Assembly: GCF_028858725.1 (NCBI RefSeq)
Contig: NC_084763.1
Span: forward strand, 3,596,001 to 3,660,000
Length of the DNA: 64,000 nucleotides
Reading direction: 5' to 3'
Origin: Colius striatus
Taxonomy: Eukaryota > Chordata > Aves > Coliiformes > Coliidae
In this document: piece by piece, positions 48,457 to 61,436 of the stretch
Numbering within the stretch: the stretch's first letter is position 1
Layout of the letters: each line of letters opens with the position of its first letter
Program-made: the position numbers and the translations under genes
The notes under the pieces: generated by a model
The model's database searches: none
Told to the model about the DNA's origin: nothing
Seen by the model: the letters and a program-made list of their open reading frames with translations, nothing else

Positions 48457-48947
48457 TCATAGAATCATAGAATGGTAGGGTTGGAAGGGACCTTTAGAGA
48501 TCATCCAGTCCAACTCCCCTTCAGAAGCAGGTTCACCTAGGTCAGGTCTCATAGGAACATGTTCAGGTGGGTCTTGAAGCCCTCCAAGAAGTAGCCTCCA
48601 CACCCTCCCTGGGCAGCCTGAGCCAGGGCTCCCTCAATAGGGAAATATGTTTTTCTTATGTTTAAATGGGACTTTTTGTGTTCCAGCTTCATCCCATCAC
48701 CCCTTGTCCTGTTGCTGGCTACTATAGAAAAGAGGGATGTCCCAACCTCCTGACACCCACCATTTAGATATTTATAGATGTTAATAACGTCTCCCTCAGT
48801 CTCCTCTTCTCCAGACTAAACAGCCCCAGTTTCTGCAGCCTTTCCTCATAAAGAAGATGCTCCAGTCCCATGATCATCTTGGTGTCCCTGCCCTGGCCTC
48901 TCTCCAGCAGTTCCCTGTCCCTCTGGAGCTGAGGAGCCCAGAACTGG
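48457..48947 (-). mobile_element. CR1 LINE fragment, about 0.5 kb, minus orientation
   Basis: TCATAGAATCATAGAATGGT plus GAAGGGACCTTTAGAGATCA, running to GAGGAGCCCAGAACTGG. Same subfamily as the copies at 32301 and 38286 but with more substitutions and small deletions. Confidence 0.95.
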
Positions 48948-49820
48948 AAGGCTCCTATTTGAGAGACTCCTGGGTCAAATGACTACTGGTAGAATGGAAA
49001 GCACTGGACACATGTAGCTGACTCACAGCACCCATAGAGATGCTGTCAGTTTAGTAATGAAGTCCTCACAGGAATAAAAGGCACTCACACATGCATTTGC
49101 ACATATGTCCTCTGTCTCTGATGCATGAACATATCCATTAATCACCTGACAGCCTGCAAAGGGCTGGCTGCTCCTCTTGCAAACGAAATAGCCAAAACTG
49201 ACAAAAGAAACAGCATTTCACTGGAAGCAAATGAGGAAATTTCCTGCCAGGATACCTGAGGAACTCTTCAATGAACTTGCAAATGAGGTTCTGCCACAGT
49301 CATTTTTGTTTAGATACCAGCTAATGCATGCAGACAGCCGGCAGGGGAAGGACACATCGCTTCCAGAAGCAGGTCACGGTTAATAACACCTTGCTAGAAA
49401 TACTCCACCACTGGGTCAGCTCCCATTTGAATATCTAAACTAGTGGCTAGGTTTTCTAGAGCAGCCATGGAGAAATGAATCTTAAACTGTTCTGATAAGC
49501 TGACCTCCAATAGTACCAAAAGGACAAACTCCATCGCTTCTGTAAGTCTAAGACTTTTTTGGAGGGAGGCTAAATGGAAAGAGGACATCCCAAAATAGGT
49601 GAATGGACAGATTTGAAGGCAGAAAGACACAGAGGAGATGGATTAGAACATGATTCCAAGTCTTCAGATCTGTCTCTCCTATAACAATAATGTAGCAACT
49701 GCTCTGCATTTCAGAAAAGTGACATTTATCCTAAGGAGTGCAAATGAGCATTATGCTTGTCATACACATGCAAAAGGAACCTTGGTCATCCTCTTGGCCA
49801 GCACAGCTGTGGACACACAG

Positions 49821-49983
49821 CCACAGAATCTCAAGGGTTGGAAGGGACCTCGAAAGCTCATCCAGTGCAACCCCCCTGCCAGAGCAGCACCACCTAGAGC
49901 AGGGCACACAGGGACTCATCCAGCTGGGTTGGAATATCTCCAGAGAAGGAGCCTCCACAGCCCATCTGGGCAGCCCCTTCTAG
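49821..49983 (-). mobile_element. CR1 LINE 3' fragment, minus orientation
   Basis: CCACAGAATCTCAAGGGTTG then GAAGGGACCTCGAAAGCTCA, with the GAGAAGGAGCCTCCACAG and CTGGGCAGCC blocks. Another CR1 subfamily, about 160 nt. Confidence 0.88.
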
Positions 49984-52900
49984 GTTTCAAGACTCAACAT
50001 AAGATTAGTGCTAGAGATTGAGAATGAGCCCTACAGCAGCCTAGTGAAATCTGGAAGAAAACTGCAAATGTTGGTAACAACGTGATGCTGACTCTATAAA
50101 GACAACTATATCAGGCACTTATGCCACAGTAAAATAAACCCCCAACCCCAAACCCCTCAAAAGAGACAGAATAAAAAGATTCAGGCCTATAAAAGACAGG
50201 AAGAAAAAGGGAAAGAGAGACCATCATCTGCAGCCAATCCAGCAATGAGCCAACCACTATTTTTTATCGTTCCAGCTGAGGGGAAGGCACCAGTCAGAAA
50301 ATGTTTTGATTTAAAACATTTATAAATAAATACACGTAAAATGACATATTTTCCATAGAACTTCAGCTTCTGCCGTGGGAGGCTGATAAAAATAATGAGT
50401 GCCTTGTCCCTTTCTCCCCAAGTGCATTTGCAATTGTCACCAGAAAGCTGTCTGCATGCCAGAATTTATGGGAAATGGAGACTTTTAAGCAAGCTGGGCC
50501 AGTAGCGTAGCAGTGAAGGGTTGAGGATGTCACCTTAGAAGGAGAAAGAGAAGTCCCTGGAATGGCACTGGTGCCCTGGCAGCAGTCTTGTGCAACCTTT
50601 TCTCCTGCCCCTTTCTTCATTTTTAATGCATTGTTTTACGTAAAAGCTCTGATGCTGAAGGGGAGACTATTTTAACCAGTCCCTCTATGGCTTATTTCCT
50701 GCCCCCACAGCCGGCTGCTGCTGGGCAAGCGCTCCCCAGCTCCTTCCCCTGCTCTGCTTCAGTTGAGAGCTGTGAGTGCATCAGAGAATGGCATTTTCTA
50801 CACAGGACATCCATGCCTTTGAAGTTAAAAATCTTGAGCCTAATTCCACTCAATCATTAGGTTTGTAAGGATAAGCTGGGCATCCCTTTGTTTGCCCTTC
50901 GGCTTCCTTGGGTGCCTCCAGCCACCTCAGGAATTGCTCCCTTTCTCTGCTGGCACTCTCCTCCTTTTTCTTAACTGATGTTTGGGACTCTTGCCCCAGC
51001 TGATGTCCTGGTGGTGCAGATCATCAGCTAGTCGTCAGGAGAGCTATAAACCAAAGCCTGAACCCAGATTTCCCCAGCCACCCTAGATGTCTGAGCGCTG
51101 GAAGTCATTGCCGTCTGATGCCCGACCGATAATTCAAGCTGATGGACACCCATCTGCCCTGTGCATTGACTGACATATTCACCTCTCGTGAAATTACCAC
51201 TATCAGCAATCCCCCCATTGCATTTTCCACTGTTAGATAAGGGACTGAATGGATTGTTCAAAAAAGTAATAGAAAGAGACATAACAATGTTGTGGGCTGC
51301 CGTGTGTCGTTCAGAACTGGCCCACAGATAAATGTATTACACAGTAGCTCTTGGCATTGTCATTTTGATGATTCAAAAGGATCAGTTTCTCTTTTTTTAA
51401 GGAGATGAATTTGCACTTTGTGGACACTGTTCTCTTTTGACCTTTTCTCATCTGAAAACTGTGCACCCTGTGCATGAATAACAGATGTGTGGGATGAAAA
51501 AGTTCAAAACACACACAGAAAACTGGGCAAAAATCTTATTTAGGCAGTTTTTCATGAATAGCAGCAGCATGGAGATTCACTTCAAAGGTTTTACTCTTTG
51601 GGTTTGTTTTTTTCACAGTTCAATCTGCCAGTTCAGAATGTGCAGAGTTGTGGGTAGGTTAAATCAATAGCTCCTTGGGATGGAGGCACATTGTACAGGG
51701 ATGTCCAACAACGTGTAGGAGCTAGAGGAGGAACTCTTCCATTTGGGATCCAAGCTGCCAGATCTGGACCTGACACCTTCACTGGATGGAGTGTCCCTAT
51801 TCTCCTGAGTCCACTTTGTGTCAGTCTAAACCAAATGAGGTGTGGGGAGACGCTAGGGCTTTATGTTCTGTGAAATAGGACTTGCTACCCAACCGTGGTA
51901 CCTGTCCTGCCAAATGAATAACTGTCAGATGAATGTGGCACTGAGCAGTGTGGGTCTGTTCGAGTGCCTATCCCACCCAATCTCCCATTACAATATCCAA
52001 TGTTTAAATAGCAGGAAAAGTTGCCTTACATGTAGGCAAGCTACAAAGCAGTGCATAAAATTAGAGCTGACTTTCTAGTGACATGGTTTTCTTTAGAAAT
52101 GACATGCTGAGAAAAAGACTGAGGCAGTAATAGGCAGGGTTTTTTTTTTCAAGGCTGTTACAGAGAAGAAAAATATCCCTGCTAAAATAAAATCTTCTAA
52201 CTTTATGGGTTTAAATCATACATATCAGCAAGAGGAAATCTACTCTGTACCTCCTTGACAAAGAACTTCCAACGCTGACTGAACCTTTTACTCTGTGGTT
52301 CAGGAGCAATGCAAATGCTCCTTTCCTGTCTTTTGGTGCAAAAGTGATTCTCGGTCTCAATGTCTGGTGATCAGAATTCCATGGGACTCACTGCCCTGTG
52401 CTGAAAAATTTGGCCACAAGGGGCTCTTGTTTTTTTTTGCAATGCACATTTCACATTTCCAGCAGCTTTGCTATAAATGTCTGTCCCTGAAAGGAAATAT
52501 CCACCTCCATAACTTAAAATATCATCTCAGGTTTTTGACCATCTACATGTTAATCAAGATGCTGGAACGCCACGATAAACAAGCTAACAGCTAACTTTTG
52601 TTGAAAGAGGAAGACTCAGTCCTCTAAAACCCAAACATGATAAATCATACCCAATCTTCTTTGCTCTACACAAACTGATACTGATATCTTAATACCTACT
52701 CTTCTAGACTGTTTGTTATACAGTGTTCTAGACTGCTGAGGCTGTGTTGTTGAACTGAGTTGTGCTGCTGAGAAGGAGAATAGCTCAAAGAAGACATAGA
52801 CTTGCCTATGGGAGGTGCTACTGAACTCCTCTAGACATGATGATGGTACCAGAGCTGAACAGCAGAAGCAAATATGGGGAAATTAAAGCTGCAGTGGCAT

Positions 52901-53389
52901 CCCAAAGGAGCACAAGCAGACATCAATGGATGATCCTGGTCTCTGTAAGATTAGTAAACAAAGTGCAATCAGTAACTTTTCTGGAGCTGAAGGTGATGAA
53001 AGTCAGATTTCAAACAAGATTCCCACGGTGTCAGGCTCATTTTATTTGTACCTGTGTTCTTACATGTGTTGAAATGAATAGCCATCTAGTCACAGCCTTT
53101 TTCTATGTCTTGAGATGCTCTCAAAAACCAGTTTAACTTTATAAGGCAACTTGTATGTACCGAAACCTTCATTTTTCAGGAGCCTTGTGCCATTACAGAG
53201 GAGCTGGAAAGCAGAAAAACAATATCTGAACAAAAACTATGCTGCAAAATGAGAGGCAGGGCTCTGGGCTTGCTGAAAACGTGGGAAAGAGCTACAGTCT
53301 GCCCTCATCAGAGGGGTTTAATATCTTCTCTGGTCTGGTAGTAGATTTTTAACGTTGTCTATTGCTTACAGAGCTCCATCATCAATGGG

Positions 53390-53414
53390 TTGATGATGAG
53401 ATGATGACGATGAG
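53390..53414. repeat. (GAT)n imperfect microsatellite
   Basis: TGATGATGAGATGATGACGATGA, interrupted GAT units. Confidence 0.85.
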
Positions 53415-55827
53415 TGGCTGTCTATGTACCAGAAGATTAGGACAATTAATTAATACTATAGAAGGTTTAGTTAAAAAAACCCCAACCTTGATATGTAAAT
53501 AGTTATTCCCTGTTTCAGACTTACTGAGGGTTTCTGTGTCTTTCCTCCTTTATCACATACGCTCCCTCACTGGCACAACCTCTCATTGTCCCTGCTCCTT
53601 GTTGGCACAGCCTGGCTTGGCAGCACCTGCAGTGATGGGCCTTGCAGGTGAAATGCTGACCTGTGACTTACCATGCCATCATTCCCCTCCCTTTTTCCCA
53701 TTTGGAAAGCAGAGCCACAGAACAGAACAGCACATGTACCCGCTCAGGATCTGGCCACACAAAGACTTCTGCTCCAAAGCCATTTCCTCGCTTGGATCAC
53801 ATGTACCTGAGGGAGACTTCATCAGAAGCTACAGGTGTAAGTGACAGCATGATTTGCTCAGACTAGAGATGACTCAGAGCCCCAGTGGTAAGTAACTAGG
53901 CAGTTATACCAGTCTGATGGCATCAATTTTTTTGGGAAGTTGTTTTTACAGTTATTGCCTCTTTACAGAGTTTTTACAACCACAACTCACAACAAAATGC
54001 TCCATTTCTTTTCCACAGCAGTTCTGAAAACAGAAAATGAAATGCTGAAAGTGGAAGAACACAGAAACAAAACTTTTGAGCCCAAGCCTAAGGTTTTTTG
54101 CCCTAAATTTTCTTTTTTTTTCCAGAAATAGGGGTTTTTTTTGGGCAGAAAAACACTTCCATTTACTACTGTAGTCTGCTCAAAGAGGCCATTTCAGCTT
54201 TCACTGGTAGAAACTGAGGTAATTTAGTCCTTGACACATAGCAGTGCTGGCCTAAAGCACACCTTCCACATCAGAAGGAAAAGCAGCAGCTTCCACTCAG
54301 AAGAAAAGCTTCTGTTAAAAGATTGTGCAGAAGTTCCTGCAGCTCAGAAATGCAAAAACAGAGTATTATCTGTCTGGGGTCAATTTGGGAGCAAAAAACC
54401 ATGGACACTAAGCTGAAATTTTACTTTAATTTGAAATATTTAAATCATTAACCCAACAATAACAAAAATCTGCTTGATAAGATTTTATCTGTCATCAGGA
54501 GTAATTCAATGGATCGCTCCCAATCTGTCCATGGTTAGAATGTGTTTGCATTGTGTGAGTTCCCCCAGGATTCAAATAGGAACAAACCAAGCCAACTCAA
54601 ACCATAACTTTTCTCATCCTACACATGTGGTTTGCACCAGCATAACTATGAAGTTTTCTGTCTAAAAGCCTTTAACTAACTTGGCCCATAACTATGTTAC
54701 CACTGTTACAGATAAGGAAACCCGCAAGGGTAGCAACAGACTTTGTAGCTACATCTGTCTGTCCTATACAATGATATAAACTGCAGCAAAGGTCTACCAA
54801 AAGCCATCAGATAACTTTCCTTTTAGCAGAATTATTGCCAGTGTAACAGGAGCTGTTGATGGGAAGTCACAGTTTGAGGAGGAGTGAAGCAAAACAAAAA
54901 GAGCAGGTCAGTGTGTGAGAAGGCACTGACACGCAGCTGGATGTCACTAAGAGAGACAAGTCAATATACAGATTCAGATTTAGGAGCTGTCATAGACAAA
55001 AAATAGCTGAAATTATGACTATGAACAGGCAGCTGCAGATAACTGTTGTCTCTGTACATGTGTGAATGTCTGAAATGGAAGTCCTCAACTCTCAGACAAG
55101 AATCTGCCTCTTGCAAGCTGCAACCTGTATAGGCAGCTTGGAAATCCTGCTAACACTTTGACTAAACACAAGCGGTGCATCTCAGATATTCCACTTGAAA
55201 GACAGGATACAAGCCTTCTAGTTCAGAGGGCAACCACCTGCTGTTCTTACACACATACACTGTTTAGACTGGAGAAACTGGGAGCTTGGTGTCCAGGAGA
55301 CGTAGGGAGTGAAATGGTGGCAGCAAGGTAGGGAGTGTGAGAGAATCAGCAAGGGTAAAAGTTGTAATGTCACTGTTTTTGCTATAAAACCTAGTATCTG
55401 GATCCTCTCCACATCAGCATTTATCAGTTGTCTCACCCTCAATGAGAGCCCTGCAGCGGTTTTGATTCTTTGGTTAAGAAAAAGCCTAAATTTTCAGTTG
55501 GGGCATTTTGAAAGAGCATTTGTGAGAGACAGCCCCAAACTCCATCAACTAAGTGCTGAATTTTCTGGTGCTCTTCAGAAAAAAATCCCCTGTTTCAGCT
55601 AACAAAGAGTTTCTTGCCCTTGGAGAACACAACTAAGCATCTCAGTCTGCCAGAGCATGTTATCAGCTTGTTATGGAGAACACCTGCTCATCAGAGGCTG
55701 TTGCTCATCTGCTGTTCTCCCAGAGAAACCAACCTGGGTCCTTCCTTCTGGTGACATTTGAGACCTGTCATACTCAGTAGATGTTTATTCCACAGTTCAT
55801 TTCCTTCATGGTAGCTACCATGGGGCT

Positions 55828-56160
55828 ATGTTTTGGGTTTACACTGAAAAGAACATTGATAACACAGGGATGTGTTAGCTACTGCTGAGCGCTGCTTAAA
55901 CAGCATCGAGACCTTTTCTGCTCCTCACCCTGCCCTGCCAGTAAATAGTCTGGGAGTGCACAAGTCTGGGAGGGGACACAGCTGACCTCAACTGACCCAA
56001 GGGATATTCCAGACATCATACTTAGCAATAAAAGTAGGGGGAAGGTTGGCCGGGAGTCTGCTGCTCAGGGACTGGCTGGTCAACAGTCTGTTGGTGGTGA
56101 GAAATGGTTCTCACTTGCATAATTTGTCTGTCTTGGGTTTTATTTCTTTATCTTTGGTGG
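55828..56160 (+). mobile_element. Diverged solo LTR of an avian endogenous retrovirus
   Basis: It resembles a common bird LTR: GATAACACAGGGATGTGTTAG, a GGGAGGGGACACAGCTGACC block, GGGATATTCCAGACATCATA, then GCAATAAAAG (56026-56035) and a GGTTGGCCGGGAGTCTGCTG tail. GCAATAAAAG could be the LTR TATA-like or polyA element. No gag, pol or env remnant adjoins it, so it is a solo LTR. Terminal TG/CA and target-site duplications are not clear, so the ends are approximate. Confidence 0.65.
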
Positions 56161-59100
56161 AACAAAACAAAGCTGCACACAGCTGCCTCTCATTTCAAGC
56201 CCATTGATGATGGAGCTCTGTGAGCAACCTGCAAGGATAAAGATTCATCCTTGTGCTTCACAAAAGACCTGGGGCAGCACAAAGTCTGGACGGAGAGTTT
56301 CACGGGCCAGAGATGCAGGGATACAAATAACTGCTCTGCTTCTGAGAGCTGCAGCTAGCAGAACAGTTAATACAGGCACTGCAGAGAGACATTCCCTCAT
56401 CAATACACCCAATCTCCATTTGGAAGGATCGTCCTGTCTGTTAAATCCATAGCCCCTCTTTTGTGATTGCTGAGGAAGGCAATCAGAAACATCCTGACTA
56501 TGATGTGGTTCACATTGCCTCAGGGATTACACCAGCCATATGCCCTTTCCCCTCTTGACTGAGACAGTGCAGTTGTGGCAGAGAATGGGGAGGAAGACAT
56601 AGCTACTTTGAGTTCTTTTCTTCCTTGCTCCCATCCCTTCTATTAAGCAGGGAATAATCTAATGGTCTAAACAAAAGTATTTCAAGATTTTCAGCATCAC
56701 TGCCTGCATGCTATAAAGGAAATTGCAATGTAATCATCATTTTCAACTGCAGAGCATCTCTCCACCAGTCCAAGTCGGGGAGGGAATCCATGAGTGTGCA
56801 GCACCTTTCAGCATGCAAGCTTGACTTATGTCAAGGAGGAAAACAGCTCTAGACTGTGTGTACCTGGAAAAGAGGCAGTTTAGAGGAGATGATTGCTGAA
56901 GTTGTATTTACTTGCACTCACATTCTGAAAGCAGAAAGAGCATACAAGGCTTCATGTGAGCCAGAAGGGTCATTGCTCCCTGAGACATCCTCCTACGTCA
57001 AGGACAGCAACAAGCAACGGTGGGTAGGCATTTCCCTCTACAGGATGCTCCATTTCTTGTAAAGGCATTTCTGCTAATTGGCTCATTTTATGGCTTCTGC
57101 AACTCATAGTAAGGTGGAGCTCCTAATAATTTCTCTTCTAGATGAGGCTTCTGTCAGCTGTGTAATTATCCACATAACAGTGATACTCTGGCAGACGAAG
57201 ACTATAAGGAGATAACGAATGTATTTACTAGAAGGTCATCTTCAAAGAAGATGCATTTAATTTGCTTATCTAAAACCACCCAGTGCCTCATATGAGCTCA
57301 AGGAAAGTACACAGCAGGACATAAACCCCCCAGACTTTGTGTTCTGATTCATCCCTAGCTCTTTCACAAACCTCACCATGACTTTCTTCACGAGGGGTGA
57401 TGCCAGGAACAACAGCCACTGCTGAGGACAGTTGTTTTGTGTCTTGCAGTGTAGTTTCTGGTGAAAAATCACCTTGGCTAACATCACATAAAAAAAAAAA
57501 GCCTGATTGTAGATGTGCTGGACATTTTTAGTTTTCCATCTAATTAGGCAGCAAATGATGGTCAGCATCTTTAAAGTCTCTTTTCACTGAGGATTAACTG
57601 CAGTTTCATATTAATAGTGATTCCTCCCAAATTACAGTGGGCTTGAAAATGATCTAATAACAAATGTGAAACATGCTTGATGCTGTTCAAGGACAAATTG
57701 GAATTTAAAATATATCCCCACCCTCTTTTCTCAGCTAAGCAGTTCCTTGATTATCCAATTTACTGATAACACCCTCGCCTCATCTCAGAGGAAGAAGCCC
57801 TCTCAGAGGGTATACAGACTCAATATTTGCTTTAAAGTATGTTTCACTCATTATTACCAAAGAAAAATGTTCATTTAATGCAGAGATACCGTGTGGCCTT
57901 CTGTAGCTACTGTAATAAATATGGGGCTGTATGACTTGGATGCTTTTTGTCACCCTTATTAAAAATAGAGGCATACTGATGGAGTACACCTATACTGCAT
58001 ACACTGCAAGTGTTTCTAACTCTTTCCATCTGTTCTTGATGTATTTTAATAGACAAACTACCCACTTTCTGTAAATTTTGCAGAGTCCAGATGACATTAT
58101 CTATACCTGACTAGTCCATAACTAACAGCTAAGTGCATACTGTACAGCTTGATTAATGTAGTACTTCACATTTCCAGAAGGCTCTTGTTTAGCTCTTCTT
58201 TCAAGACTGCTCTCAAAAGTGAGGAGGTCTATGCTTATGGAGAGTTAGGAAAGAAATCATAGAAGACGGGTTTGATTTCAGTCTAACAGATATCTTTAAG
58301 CTCTTGTTTTGCATCAGCTTTTTTGCAGAGGTGTATTAAAAATGACAGTCTATTTGTTTGCCCTGAACCCTAAGACAGCAGGTCAAAGATGACTGAAAGA
58401 TTTCTCACTCACACTGATTCTCCAAGGTGCTAGAAAACCTACTTGCCCAGGGTTATTCAGCATCAATTGAAGCAAGAAGCTAAGTTTCCTAAATCCAGGA
58501 GTGGATTCATTGGAGGGAAGGAGAAGGGAGAGATAGTCTTTAGGCTATTTAATAAGCTATTTAATAACACACCTGGGACCTGTCACTGACAATGTTAGAG
58601 CACTGATCATTTTTCTCATGATCAAAACCAAAGGAGGCTGGATTCAGCAGCTTTTGAAAACCTCTTTCCACAGAGAAACTCCATGCCCTCTCACATGAAT
58701 AATAAACAACATTCACACACACACTGTTTTATACTGTAATAGTCTATCACCTGAAAAATAGCCGTGGAAAGGGCACAGCTGTGAGTGCACAAGCTCACTG
58801 GAGAAGCAGACATGAAGCTGCCTCCACAAGCTGCTTCAGGGACACCTCCTCCTCACTGGTAGCTCTTTACTCCTTAACTGCAGGGCATAACTGCCATGCT
58901 GATGCAATGGCAATGTGAATGTGTCCCCCCAAAGTGATCTGGGCTGGGAGATGACAGAGAGACTGAGAAGAACTAATGAACACTGAATTAATAACCAACT
59001 TCTTTTATCCTGCAAGAAAAGCCTCAGTAAATAAAAATGCTGCTTTTTAACTTTCTGGTTTGCTTTGAAGAGCTCTGGAGGAGGCCACCAAACTCCCATA

Positions 59101-60892
59101 GCCTTGGAAACAAAGCTTCAGGTGCAGTTGTGCTTCCCAGGAGCACTTCTACTCTGTCTAGCTGACAGTTCATCTACCTGGATAACACTGAAAACAGGCA
59201 GGCTTGGCTGGAACCAGAATGCCTACTTAATGGAGGGAGGCAGCAGGCTTCAAAAACAGTCAAGAATATTCTTTGTGAGGGAGCTGATCAGACTGGAGGC
59301 AGAACATACTGTGTCATAGTTCCTGTGAAATTTTGCTATATTTAATAAACATCCACATCAATTGCAGTTACATAAAAACACTTCTTCAAACTACAGAGCT
59401 TTTCCTTTAGTTATTAGTTGCAGCTACTGACAGTCTATGAGAAGAGGTTCAGATGTGGGGACTAGCAAAAATGGGGGACCACAGCTTCAATCCAGATCTC
59501 TCTTTCCTTCTTTGCTACATTTCAAAAGCTGGATCAATGTATTAGCTTTGAGTCTAGCTTTATGGAGGGTGCTGCATTACAGCTTTGGGAGTAAAGGTGG
59601 TTGAAGGTTCCAATAGCCACAGCAGCACAGTGAAATAAAGAAATACAGGCTGCTTTTAAACGATGTGGCCAGAAAGAATTATTCATGGCACTTTGTTGGT
59701 TGTTTGGAACTCCAGGATGATTGGCTAAATCAGAACAGACAGTGGCACTGAGTCAATACTTGAGGGATAGCATGATTTTACTGCTTAAGCACTGCTGATT
59801 AGTAGGTTGGAAGTAAACTGGGATTTATCATTGAGTTTCTCTTTTTGCTTGCTTGTTTGTTTTCCACAAGTTTCTCTGACTGGAACCTAATTAGTTCCTT
59901 GAGAAGAGAGGTACTGAGTTAATAACTTCCAAGAGCTGCAAAGGTCTGGAGAATCTGCATCCAAAACAGAAACTCAATTGCCCCGAGACCAACTATAAAT
60001 GCAGAGATCTCTGGTACCTAAGCCAGCAATGGCATCATCTAGTTTTTACCTGGTTTTGACTAGTATTGGACATTGCAGACCACAATTTCATCTGGCTTTC
60101 TCTAAGTTTATAGCCCTCTAGCACGGCTTTCCAGGAAAACATACCCCAAGCAGTATGCCAATGAAACTGGTCAAAACCCTGTGTCAGAGCTAAGGATAAT
60201 GACGGGCTGAAACTGCTAATTACACTGTTCAAACACAAGGAAACGTACCCTGGTGCTGTTATAACCCAGCAGCTATTTCTTTGAAACGCAGCTTCAAGGG
60301 ACTGACTTTCAAGCCTGCTATTTTTAAAAGCAAAGAGGCTTACGTTTTTGCTACACTACTTCTACTTGACTTAGATGGGAAAACGTTAATTGCACGGAAT
60401 ATGCCTGGAATGTGTGGAAAAGAACATTTTTTCCATGTGAGTCAGCACAGGAAACAAACTGCAAGCGAGTAAAATGTTGAGAAGTCTACAGATGGAGGGG
60501 TTTTTTTATCAACACACAGTGTTTTTTCAAGAGTGGAGTACTGACATCATGTTTTCTTCAGAAGTGTCACAGAGATGACTGATGACACACCAGAGACTGA
60601 AGAACAAGAACTTGCTTCTGATCAGTAAAGACTCTAATCTCATGCAACATTAATTTAATAGTTTCCATCTCAGCTCGTGCCAGGCAGTTTTACCTCCCCT
60701 TTTTGGACACTGCCAAAGTGTACCATACCCTTGCTAAACACAGAACATGGTAGATAACACAAAGCAAACTCAGAGATGTCCTGACTTGATTTTCCTTCTG
60801 TGGTGATGTGAAATAAACAAACCAGTGTCTTCTAGGTGATGATCTAGTGGTATATCCCACCAAATACTTTGATTTTCACAGTTTGCCCATGC

Positions 60893-61010
60893 TGGGGTTA
60901 GATAAAAACCACTAACAAGAATGGCAAATCAACAGGTTTCTAAGAGTCACATGGGGTTAGATAAAAACCACTAGCAAAAATGGCAAATCAACAGGTTTCT
61001 AAGAGTCACA
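60893..61010. repeat. 59-bp tandem duplication, two copies
   Basis: Copy 1 is 60893-60951 and copy 2 is 60952-61010. Both run from TGGGGTTAGATAAAAACCAC to TTTCTAAGAGTCACA and differ at only two positions (ACAAG versus GCAAA). Confidence 0.97.
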
Positions 61011-61258
61011 CTGTGAGAGGATGTACATGGGTGGATGCATTTAGGAATATACTAATGCACCATGGAGATGAAACCTCAGTCCTAAGCTAACCAGTGCCTG
61101 GAGCTCAGAGCAGCACAACAGTGATCTGCACAAAGGAGGACAGAGTCTGCTCCAACATGCTACTGATTTGCTCTGAAATGATGTAAATTATCACTGTTGA
61201 CTTTGGTACTGCAACTTTGGATTGTATTGAAGGTGTTTGATGCTGCAAGAAAGATGGA

Positions 61259-61436
61259 ACTGTAGAATTGTTTTGTTTGGAAAAGACCTTTAAGATCCAA
61301 TGATTTGACCTAGCACTGCTGTCTCCACCACTAAACCATGTCCCTCAGCACCTCACCTGCATGTCTTTTTAAATACCTCCAGGGATGGTGACTCAGCCAC
61401 TTCCCTGGGCAGCCTGCTCCAAGGCCTCATTGATGC
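61259..61436 (-). mobile_element. Old CR1 LINE fragment, minus orientation
   Basis: TGTAGAATTGTTTTGTTTGG then GGAAAAGACCTTTAAGATCC, followed by CCTCAGCACCTCACC and CTTCCCTGGGCAGCCTGCTCC. Strongly diverged, about 180 nt. Confidence 0.8.
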
